From: Caldimonas tepidiphila | GTDB taxonomy: Bacteria; Pseudomonadota; Gammaproteobacteria; Burkholderiales; Burkholderiaceae_C | DNA length: 64,000 nt | Reading direction: 5' to 3' | Assembly (NCBI RefSeq): GCF_003569765.1 | Contig: NZ_QXMG01000032.1 | Location: 1 to 64,000, forward strand | Shown: positions 9,886 through 17,344 of the stretch, one piece after another | Numbering within the stretch: position 1 is the stretch's first letter | Layout of the letters: every line of letters starts with the position of its first letter | Translations under genes and position numbers: made by a program | Notes under the pieces: generated by a model | Databases searched by the model: none | The model's input: the letters and a program-made list of their open reading frames with translations, nothing else | What the model was told of the DNA's origin: nothing

Positions 9886-10968
9886 ATGAAGAGCTTCGAA
9901 GACGTTTTCGGCCGCGCCCCGGACCTCACCGCCGAGGCGCCCGGCCGCGTGAACCTGCTCGGCGAGCACACCGACTACAACGACGGCTTCGTGCTGCCGA
10001 CCGCGATCCCGCAGCGGACGCGCGTGAGCCTCGCGCGCAGCGCGCAGCCGCACAGCACCGTCTACGCGCAGGAGCTCGACGAGGTGTCGCGCTTCACGCT
10101 CGACGCGCCGCCGCCCGAGCAGTTCGCGCGCTACGTGTGGGGCTGCCTGAAAGTGCTGCAGGCGCGCGGCGTCGAGCCTCCGCCGCTCGAGCTGCACGTC
10201 GCCTCCGACGTGCCGATGGGCGTCGGGCTGTCGTCGAGCGCGTCGCTGGAGGTCGCGGTGCTGCGCGCGGTGCGCGCGCTGCTCGGCGCGGCGGTGGACG
10301 ACGTGGAGATCGCGCAGCTCGCGCAGCGCGCCGAGATCGAGCACGCGGGCGTGCACTGCGGCATCATGGACCAGATGGCCTCGAGCCTCGCCGACACGAG
10401 CCGCGCGCTGTTCCTCGACACGCGCAGCCTCGAGCGCCGCCTCGTCGAGCTGCCCACCGGATGCGCGGTGCTGGTGCTCGACTCGGGCATCACGAGGTCG
10501 CTCGCCGGCAGCAAGTACAACGAGCGGCGCTCGGAGTGCGAGCAGGCCGCCCGCGCGCTCGGCGTCGCGTCGCTGCGCGACGTCGGCGACGCCGCCGCGG
10601 TCGAGGGCCTGCCCGAGCCGCTGCGCCGCCGCGCGCGCCATGTCGTCACCGAGAACGCGCGCGTGCTGCGCGCGATCGAGGGCGTGTCGGCCGAGGAGTT
10701 CGGGCGGCTGATGAACGACTCGCACGCCAGCCTGCGCGACGACTACGAGGTGTCGATCCCGCCGCTCGACGAGCTGGTGCGGCTGCTGCAGCAGCAGCCG
10801 GGCGTGCACGGCGCGCGGCTGACCGGCGCGGGCTTCGGCGGCGCTTGCGTCGCGTTGTGCGACGCGGCCCGCATCGACACGGTCGCGCCCCCGGTGCTCG
10901 AGGCCTACGCGCGCGCCGGCCAGCGCGGGCGCGTGCTGGTGGGCGGCGTAGGAGGCGGGCAGCGATGA
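9886..10968 (+). CDS. galK: Galactokinase
   Basis: The protein has 360 residues. It phosphorylates alpha-D-galactose at C1. The galactokinase signature GRVNLLGEHTDYNDGF is at about 21-36, the GHMP-kinase ATP loop PMGVGLSSSA at about 110, and the third motif LTGAGFGGA near the C-terminus. An RBS (GGAG) lies 7 bases before the ATG, and the gene starts 4 bases after galT. The product feeds GalT directly. Confidence 0.96.
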   Translation: MKSFEDVFGRAPDLTAEAPGRVNLLGEHTDYNDGFVLPTAIPQRTRVSLARSAQPHSTVYAQELDEVSRFTLDAPPPEQFARYVWGCLKVLQARGVEPPPLELHVASDVPMGVGLSSSASLEVAVLRAVRALLGAAVDDVEIAQLAQRAEIEHAGVHCGIMDQMASSLADTSRALFLDTRSLERRLVELPTGCAVLVLDSGITRSLAGSKYNERRSECEQAARALGVASLRDVGDAAAVEGLPEPLRRRARHVVTENARVLRAIEGVSAEEFGRLMNDSHASLRDDYEVSIPPLDELVRLLQQQPGVHGARLTGAGFGGACVALCDAARIDTVAPPVLEAYARAGQRGRVLVGGVGGGQR

Positions 10969-12041
10969 GCGCGACGACGATCACCGCCCTCCCCTTCGGC
11001 TGTGCCGGCGACGGCCATCCGGTCCAGCTCTACACCCTCGACGACGGCGCCGGGCTGCGCGCGCAGGTGAGCGACTACGGCGCCACCGTCGTGTCGCTGC
11101 ATGCGCCGGACCGGGAGGGCCGCGCCGGCGAGGTCTTGCTCGGCTTCGACGCGCTCGACGGCTACCTGGCGCCGGAGCAGCCCTACCTCGGCGCCGTGAT
11201 CGGCCGCTACGCCAACCGCATCGCCGCGGGCCGCTTCACGCTCGAGGGCCGGCTGCACCAGCTCGCGCGCAACCACCACGGCCAGCACCTGCACGGCGGG
11301 CTGCGCGGTTTCGACAAGGTGGTGTGGGAGTCGGCGGTGCGCCAGGGCGCGGCGGGGCCGGAGCTGGTGCTGAGCCTCGCGAGCCCCGACGGCGACGAGG
11401 GCTACCCGGGCCGGCTCGAGGTGGAGGTCGTCTACGCGCTCGCGCACGGCCGCGAGCTGCGGCTCGACTACCGCGCGCGCTGCGACGCGCCGACGGTGCT
11501 GAACCTCACCAACCACATGTACTTCAACCTCGCCGGCACCGGCAGCGTGCTCGACCACGAGCTGCAGATCCACGCCCAGCACTTCACGCCGGTGGACGCC
11601 GCGCTGATCCCGACCGGCGAGCTGCGCAGCGTGGACTGCACGCCGATGGACTTCCGCCAGCCGCAGCGCATCGGCGCGCGGCTGCAGCCGCCCGACGAGC
11701 AGCTGCGCCATGCCGGCGGCTACGACCACAACTGGGTGCTCGACGGCGCCGCCGGCACGCTGCGCAGCGTCGCGCACCTGCGCGATCCGGCCAGCGGCCG
11801 CACGATGGAGGTGCTGACGACGCAGCCCGGCATGCAGTTCTACAGCGGCAACTTCCTCGACGGCACGCTGCCCGGGCGCGACGGGGTGCGCTACGAGCGC
11901 CATGCCGGCCTGTGCCTGGAGACACAGCACTTCCCCGACAGCCCGAACCAGCCGCAGTTCCCGTCGACGCGGCTCGACCCCGGCGACGAGTACCGGCACA
12001 CCACGGTCTACCGCTTCGGCAGCGACGCGGGCGGCGGCTGA
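10965..12041 (+). CDS. galM: Aldose 1-epimerase (galactose mutarotase)
   Basis: The protein has 358 residues. It interconverts beta- and alpha-galactose, giving GalK its substrate after beta-galactoside hydrolysis. Family marks are GRYANRIAAGRF, the catalytic His in NLTNHMYFNL, and the C-terminal CLETQHFPDSPNQP signature with the catalytic Glu. The ATG overlaps the galK stop (ATGA), with GGAGG 9 bases upstream. It is the last gene of the operon; the next gene is convergent. Confidence 0.95.
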   Translation: MSATTITALPFGCAGDGHPVQLYTLDDGAGLRAQVSDYGATVVSLHAPDREGRAGEVLLGFDALDGYLAPEQPYLGAVIGRYANRIAAGRFTLEGRLHQLARNHHGQHLHGGLRGFDKVVWESAVRQGAAGPELVLSLASPDGDEGYPGRLEVEVVYALAHGRELRLDYRARCDAPTVLNLTNHMYFNLAGTGSVLDHELQIHAQHFTPVDAALIPTGELRSVDCTPMDFRQPQRIGARLQPPDEQLRHAGGYDHNWVLDGAAGTLRSVAHLRDPASGRTMEVLTTQPGMQFYSGNFLDGTLPGRDGVRYERHAGLCLETQHFPDSPNQPQFPSTRLDPGDEYRHTTVYRFGSDAGGG

Positions 12042-12075
12042 GCGGCCCGCAGACAGGGGCGGAGCCGGGGCGGGG

Positions 12076-12711
12076 TCAGGCGGCGCGCAGCCGGTACGCC
12101 GCGACGCAGCGCTCGAGCGCGTCTCGGTGGGCGCGCTGCAGCTGCATCAGCAGCGCGTGGCTGACGGCGTCCTCGCGCAGCTGGCCCGTGAAGCGTTCCC
12201 TCACGTCGCGCTGCATGCGCAGCAGCAGCTGAGCGGTGGTCTCGGCGTCGGCCAGCGCCCGGTGCGCGCGCCCGGCGTCGGGCAGCGCGTGCACTCGCGC
12301 GAGCGTGCCGAGCTTGTGGTCGGGCGCCTGCGGGTAGAGCCGGCGCGCCAGCAGCAGCGTGCAGGCGAAGTCGTGCGCCGGGTCCGGCTCGCAGCCGGCA
12401 CGCGCGAGCTCGGCGCGCCAGAAGCCGCGGTCGAAGGCCGCGTTGTGCGCCACCAGCGGGCAGCCGCGCGTGAAGCGGGCCACCTCGCGCATCACCGCCT
12501 CGGCCGGCGGCGCGCCCTCGAGCATGCGGTTGCTGATGCCGGTGAGCTGCTCGATGAAGCGCGGGATCCGCACCCCGCTGTGCATCAGGCTCTGGAAGCG
12601 GTCGACGATGCGGCCGTCCCGCACCAGCACGGCGGCGATCTCGGTGGCGCGCGCGCCCTGCGCCGGCGTCATGCCGGTGGTCTCGAAGTCGATGACGGCG
12701 ATGGTTTCCAT
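12076..12711 (-). CDS. DnaQ-like 3'-5' exonuclease (DEDDh)
   Basis: The protein has 211 residues. Exo I is VIDFETTG near the N-terminus, Exo II is HNAAFDRGF (about 94), and Exo III is HRALADAETT with the DEDDh His. It consists of the nuclease domain only, without polymerase or GIY-YIG parts, so it resembles stand-alone epsilon-like or PolC-type exonucleases used in proofreading, repair or RNA trimming. A GGAGAGAG RBS precedes the ATG. It converges on galM and is divergent from the acyl-CoA-synthetase/acetyltransferase fusion gene. Confidence 0.88.
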   Translation of the reverse strand: METIAVIDFETTGMTPAQGARATEIAAVLVRDGRIVDRFQSLMHSGVRIPRFIEQLTGISNRMLEGAPPAEAVMREVARFTRGCPLVAHNAAFDRGFWRAELARAGCEPDPAHDFACTLLLARRLYPQAPDHKLGTLARVHALPDAGRAHRALADAETTAQLLLRMQRDVRERFTGQLREDAVSHALLMQLQRAHRDALERCVAAYRLRAA

Positions 12712-12815
12712 GGCGCGGATTCTCTCTCCGGCCCGCCGTCCGCCCGCGGCGGCAGCGCATCGCGGCCGCGAAAAACTTTGCGTGCCGCGCAGGACGCCGC
12801 CGTGGCGGCTGACCT

Positions 12816-15527
12816 ATGCTTGCCGCATCCCCCAAACGAGTGTTTCCCGTGGACCGGCATTTCCTCACCCCCCTGTTCTCCCCCCAGTCGATCGTCGTCT
12901 TCGCCGGGCCGAGCGGCGCCGCGGAGTCGCTGCCCGAGCCGACCCGGCTGCTGCTGCAGGAGCTGCAGGACCACGGCTTCGCCGGCCAGCTGAACTTTCT
13001 CGACATCGAGATGACCGGCACGCTCGCCGAGCTCGCGCACTCGCGCGCCGACCTCGCGATCATCGCGCTGCCGCCGGGCCAGATCGCCGCGGCGCTGGAG
13101 ATCGCCGGGCGCATCCGCTGCCGCGCGGCGCTGGTGCTGTCCACCGGCGTGCCGGGCAACGACTGCGCCGAGCTGCTGGCGATCGCGCGCCGCTACGGCG
13201 TGCACCTGCTCGGCCCCAACAGCCTCGGCTTCCAGCGCCCACACCTGAAGCTCAACGCGAGCGTCGCCGGGCCGCTGGCGGCGCCCGGGCCGCTCGCGCT
13301 GGTGTCGCAGTCCGGCGCGCTCACCGCGTCCATCCTCGACTGGGCCGCGCGCAACGGCGTGGGCTTCTCGACCGTCGTCTCGCTCGGCTTCAACTCGGCG
13401 GTCGACCTGCCGCAGGTGCTCGACTTCCTCGCCAACGACCAGGGCACGCAGAGCATCCTCGTCTACATGGAGGGCATCCACCACGCGCGGCGCTTCATGA
13501 GCGCGCTGCGCGCCGCGGCCTACACCAAGCCGGTGGTGGTGATGAAGGGCGGCAGGAAGCCCGCGGGCTCCAAGGCGGCGCTGACGCACTCGGCGGCGAT
13601 CGTCGGCTCCGACGAGGTCTTCGAGGCCGCCTTCCGCCGCGCCGGCGCGGTGCGCGTGCACTCCTTCTCGCAGCTGTTCTCGGCCGCCAAGTGCCTCACC
13701 TCGCGCTACCGCCCGGTGGGCAAGCGCCTGGCGCTGATCACCAACGGGGGCGGCCCCGGCGTGCTCGCGGCCGACTGGGCCAACGACCTGGGGCTGGAGG
13801 TGGCGCGCCTGTCCGACGCGGGACGCGCGGCGCTCGCGCCGCGGCTGCCGGCGCACGCGACGCTCGACGCGGTGATCGACATGGGCGAGGAGGCCGGCGC
13901 CGAGCACTACAGCGCGGCGCTGCTGGCCTGCGCGCAGGAGTCCCAGGTCGACGGCATGCTCGTGATCTACTCGCCCAAGCGCGGCAGCCAGCCCGAGGCG
14001 GTGGCCGGCGCGGTCGGCGAGGCCTCGCAGCGCGCCGGCAAGCTGGTGCTGACCTGCTGGATGGGCGACCGCAGCATGGGTGTCGCGCGCGAGACGCTCA
14101 ACAAGGCGACGATCCCGAGCTTCCGCACGCCCGAGGCCGCGGTGGACGCCTTCAACAACATCGCCAGCTTCTACCAGAACCAGCAGCTGCTGCAGCAGAC
14201 GCCGACGCCGCTGACCGAGATGAACCGGCCCGACACCGAGGGCGCGCGGCTGCTGATCGAGGGCGTGCTGACCGAGCGGCGCAAGGTGCTCACCGAGATG
14301 GAGTCCAAGGCGCTGCTCGCCGCCTTCCACATCCCGGTGACGCGCACCATGCTCGCGCGCAGCGCCAGCGAGGCGATGCTGATCGCGAGCCAGCTCGGCT
14401 ATCCCGTCGCGCTCAAGATCGACTCGCCCGACATCAGCCACAAGTCCGACGTGCACGGCGTGGTGCTGAACCTCGTGAGCGCGACGCAGGTGCGCGACGC
14501 CTTCAACGACATGCGCGCCTCGGTGGCGCGCGCGATGCCGAGCGCGCGCATCAACGGCGTGACGATCCAGCCGATGTCGGGCAAGCGCCACGGCCGCGAG
14601 GTCTATGTCGGCCTCACCACCGACGACCCCTTCGGGCCGGTCATCACCTTCGGCGCCGGCGGCACGATGATCGAGCTGATCAACGACCGCGCGATGGAGC
14701 TGCCGCCGCTGAACCAGTTCCTCGCGCGGCGGCTGATCGAGCGCGCGCGCGTGGCCGAGTCGCTCGGCGAGTGGCGCGGGCTGCCCGAGGTGAACTGGGA
14801 GGCGCTCGAGCAGGTGCTGCTGCGCGTGTCGGAGATGGTGTGCGAGCTGCCGCACCTGCGGGAGATGGACCTCAACCCGATCATCGTCGACGAGCACGGC
14901 GCGGTGGCGGTGGACGCGCGCATCGTCGTCGACCACGCGCCGCCGTCGGCGCGCGACTACAACCACCTCGCGATCCTGCCCTACCCGACCAGCTACGAGC
15001 GCGAGTGGCCGATGCGCGGCGGCGACCTCTACACGATCCGCCCGATCCGCCCCGACGACGCCGACATGCTGCAGGCCTTCGTGCGCAGCATGTCGCAGGA
15101 GAGCCGCTACTTCCGCTTCGCCAGCGCGATGCAGGAGCTGCCGGCGCGCACGCTCGCGCGCTTCACGCTGATCGACTACGACCGCGAGATGGCGCTCGTC
15201 GCGGTGCACCGCGAGCGCCGCGCCGGCGCCGACGGCCAGATGGTCGGGCGCGAGCGCATCATCGGCGTGTCGCGCTACGTCACCAACCCCGACCAGACCA
15301 CCTGCGAGTTCTCGCTCGCGGTCTCCGACGAGTTCAAGGGCCAGGGGCTCGGCTCGCGGCTGATGCTGTCGATCATGGAGTTCGCGCGCAGCAAGGGGCT
15401 GGTCGACATCGAGGGCCTGGTGCTCGCCAACAACGACAACATGCTGCGGCTGATGCGCAGCCTGGGCTTCTCGGTGCGCAGCTTCCCCGAGGACCCGGAC
15501 TTCAAGCTGGTGGTCAAGGCGCTGTAG
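12816..15527 (+). CDS. Pat-type acyl-CoA synthetase (NDP-forming) / GNAT acetyltransferase fusion
   Basis: The protein has 903 residues from ATG 12816; a GTG at 12849 (MDRHFLTP...) is an equally plausible start. The CoA-binding and ligase-like part spans about 1-450 (LVSQSGALTAS; a THSAAIVGS motif with the family's phospho-His). An ATP-grasp domain spans about 480-710 (GYPVALKIDSPDISHKSDVHGV). A C-terminal GNAT domain spans about 730-890 (GQGLGSRLM acetyl-CoA loop). The architecture equals Pat/YfiQ lysine acetyltransferases, which silence acetyl-CoA synthetase. In those proteins the synthetase half is regulatory rather than catalytic. Cytoplasmic. It stands alone between an exonuclease and a cupin gene. 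Confidence 0.88.
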   Translation: MLAASPKRVFPVDRHFLTPLFSPQSIVVFAGPSGAAESLPEPTRLLLQELQDHGFAGQLNFLDIEMTGTLAELAHSRADLAIIALPPGQIAAALEIAGRIRCRAALVLSTGVPGNDCAELLAIARRYGVHLLGPNSLGFQRPHLKLNASVAGPLAAPGPLALVSQSGALTASILDWAARNGVGFSTVVSLGFNSAVDLPQVLDFLANDQGTQSILVYMEGIHHARRFMSALRAAAYTKPVVVMKGGRKPAGSKAALTHSAAIVGSDEVFEAAFRRAGAVRVHSFSQLFSAAKCLTSRYRPVGKRLALITNGGGPGVLAADWANDLGLEVARLSDAGRAALAPRLPAHATLDAVIDMGEEAGAEHYSAALLACAQESQVDGMLVIYSPKRGSQPEAVAGAVGEASQRAGKLVLTCWMGDRSMGVARETLNKATIPSFRTPEAAVDAFNNIASFYQNQQLLQQTPTPLTEMNRPDTEGARLLIEGVLTERRKVLTEMESKALLAAFHIPVTRTMLARSASEAMLIASQLGYPVALKIDSPDISHKSDVHGVVLNLVSATQVRDAFNDMRASVARAMPSARINGVTIQPMSGKRHGREVYVGLTTDDPFGPVITFGAGGTMIELINDRAMELPPLNQFLARRLIERARVAESLGEWRGLPEVNWEALEQVLLRVSEMVCELPHLREMDLNPIIVDEHGAVAVDARIVVDHAPPSARDYNHLAILPYPTSYEREWPMRGGDLYTIRPIRPDDADMLQAFVRSMSQESRYFRFASAMQELPARTLARFTLIDYDREMALVAVHRERRAGADGQMVGRERIIGVSRYVTNPDQTTCEFSLAVSDEFKGQGLGSRLMLSIMEFARSKGLVDIEGLVLANNDNMLRLMRSLGFSVRSFPEDPDFKLVVKAL

Positions 15528-15574
15528 GCCGCGCGCGACCGGCCCGCCGCGTCCCCCTGCCCCGCGGGCGCGGC

Positions 15575-15940
15575 TCAGCCCTTGAGGGTGGACGAGCCGC
15601 TGCCGGGCAGCCCCGGCGGCGTCTGCACCGTCATCAGCAGCGACGCGTCCTCGAGCGCGCGCACCGCATGGATGTCCTGCGCCGGCAGCAGCACCAGCTC
15701 GCCCGCCGCCAGCTCCTGCTCGCCGGCTTCGGCCTTCACGCGCACGCGGCCCTCGATGCACAGCAGCGTCACCTCGCCGTAGACGCTGTGCGGCGGGAAG
15801 TCCTGCCCGGCGGGCAGCACGACGCGGATCAGCTCGAGCGCGTGTGTCTTGATCAGCGCATGCGAGCGGCTCTGCGCCAGCCGCTCGCCGAGCGGCCGCA
15901 GGTCGATCACTTCGCCCGGGCGGGCGTGGGGAATGGCCAT
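15575..15940 (-). CDS. Small cupin-domain protein
   Basis: The protein has 121 residues. The start MAIPHARPGEV is fixed by AAGGAG 8 bases upstream; the longer frame beyond it is an artefact. A single cupin barrel shows PPHSVYGEVTLLCIEGRV, then G-x5-P-x-DIHAV (LLPAQDIHAV). The usual second metal His is kept, but the first motif has only one His (PPHS) followed by E, so metal binding is uncertain. Such proteins are often annotated as AraC-type cupins or quercetinase-like. The function is not readable. Confidence 0.8.
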   Translation of the reverse strand: MAIPHARPGEVIDLRPLGERLAQSRSHALIKTHALELIRVVLPAGQDFPPHSVYGEVTLLCIEGRVRVKAEAGEQELAAGELVLLPAQDIHAVRALEDASLLMTVQTPPGLPGSGSSTLKG

Positions 15941-16219
15941 GCCGTGTTCTCCTTCTCGATGCGACCCTGCCTGCAAACGGCACGCCCGCGCGGCGCGCCT
16001 CCCGCACGTCCCGGAGGGCCATCGGGGCGGGCGATAAAATCCCGGTTTTCCTGCGGCGCGCGCGCCCGGCCCCGCCTGCCGGTGCGCGGCACGGCGGCCG
16101 GGTTCCCATCCTGCCCCGGTGCGCGGTGCGCCGCAGCCCCCGATCCATCCCCCCGACCCCTTGCCGGCGTCGCGCTGCCGCCCGCACCGCGCCTTCCCGC
16201 GGCTTTCGAGATCCCGTCT

Positions 16220-16855
16220 ATGACCTACAGCGTCAAGGAAATCTTCTACACCCTGCAGGGCGAGGGCACGCACGCGGGCCGCCCGGCGGTGTTCTGCCGC
16301 TTCGCCGGCTGCAACCTGTGGAGCGGCCGCGAGGAGGACCGCGCGAAGGCGGTCTGCCAGTTCTGCGACACCGACTTCGTCGGCACCGACGGCACGGGCG
16401 GCGGCAAGTTCGAGTCGGCCGAGGCGCTCGCCGACGCGGTCGAGCGCCAGTGGGCGCCGCAGGGCCGCGCGCGCCGCTTCGTCGTGCTCACCGGCGGCGA
16501 GCCGCTGCTGCAGGTCGACGCGGCGCTGACCGGCGCGCTGCACGCGCGCGGCTTCGAGATCGCGGTGGAGACCAACGGCACCGTCGCGCGCCCGCCCGGC
16601 ATCGACTGGCTGTGCGTGAGCCCCAAGGCCGACAGCCCGCTGCTGCTGACCTCGGGCGACGAGTTGAAGCTCGTCTACCCGCAGCCGCTGGCGCCGCCCG
16701 AGCGCTTCGCGCGGCTGGACTTCGCCCACTTCCTGCTGCAGCCGAAGGACGACCTGCGCCAGGCCGAGAACACCGAGCGCGCCATCGAGTACTGCATGGC
16801 GCATCCGCAATGGAAACTGTCCGTGCAGACCCACAAGGTGCTGCGCATCCGCTGA
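16220..16855 (+). CDS. queE: 7-carboxy-7-deazaguanine synthase (radical SAM)
   Basis: The protein has 211 residues. It converts 6-carboxytetrahydropterin to 7-carboxy-7-deazaguanine in queuosine precursor synthesis. The cluster-binding cysteines are C31, C46 and C49, a C-x14-C-x2-C pattern instead of canonical C-x3-C-x2-C. That variant is known from the Burkholderia-type QueE. Other marks are the LQGEGTHAGRP opening, GGEPLLQ (SAM-binding GGE), ETNGT and SPKA. The start at 16220 gives the conserved N-terminus MTYSVKEIF. The queD gene follows after 17 bases, so the two form an operon. Confidence 0.95.
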   Translation: MTYSVKEIFYTLQGEGTHAGRPAVFCRFAGCNLWSGREEDRAKAVCQFCDTDFVGTDGTGGGKFESAEALADAVERQWAPQGRARRFVVLTGGEPLLQVDAALTGALHARGFEIAVETNGTVARPPGIDWLCVSPKADSPLLLTSGDELKLVYPQPLAPPERFARLDFAHFLLQPKDDLRQAENTERAIEYCMAHPQWKLSVQTHKVLRIR

Positions 16856-16872
16856 AAGACCGCCCCTTCGCC

Positions 16873-17328
16873 ATGCTGACGATCACCAAGCGCCTCGAGT
16901 TCGACTCCGGCCACCGCATCCCCGACCACAAGAGCCAGTGCCGCAACCTGCACGGCCACCGCTACGTGCTCGAGATCACGCTGCAGGGCGAGCCGGTGAA
17001 CCGCCCCGGCGAGAGCGACCACGGCATGCTGATGGACTTCAGCGACGTCAAGCGCCTCGCCAAGGAGCACCTCGTCGACCCGTGGGACCACGCCTTCCTC
17101 GTCTACGAGGGCGACCTGGCGGTGCGCGAGCTGCTGGACAAGCTGCCCGGCCACAAGACGGTGGTGCTGCCGCGCATCCCGACCGCCGAGAACCTCGCCG
17201 CGATCGCCTTCGAGACGCTGCGACCGCTCTACGTCGAGCGCTTCGGCAACCACCTGAGGCTGCAGCGCGTGCGCCTCTACGAGACGCCGACCTGCTGGGC
17301 GGACTTCGAGGCGGACGCGGCCGCCTGA
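16873..17328 (+). CDS. queD: 6-carboxytetrahydropterin synthase
   Basis: The protein has 151 residues. It turns dihydroneopterin triphosphate into 6-carboxytetrahydropterin, the QueE substrate. Zinc ligands are H14, H27 and H29 (SGHRI, NLHGHRY), the catalytic Cys is C23 (SQCRN), and a YETPT motif near the C-terminus holds the conserved Glu. It is slightly longer than the 120-residue E. coli enzyme, as in many betaproteobacteria. The ATG at 16873 gives the conserved MLTITKRLEFDSGHR opening. Confidence 0.95.
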   Translation: MLTITKRLEFDSGHRIPDHKSQCRNLHGHRYVLEITLQGEPVNRPGESDHGMLMDFSDVKRLAKEHLVDPWDHAFLVYEGDLAVRELLDKLPGHKTVVLPRIPTAENLAAIAFETLRPLYVERFGNHLRLQRVRLYETPTCWADFEADAAA

Positions 17329-17344
17329 GGCCCGTCGCCCTTCC

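Noticed and set aside
12669-16187. 1172-residue minus-strand frame opposite the Pat-type gene
   Set aside because: Antisense shadow of a gene with clear ligase, ATP-grasp and GNAT motifs; composition artefact.
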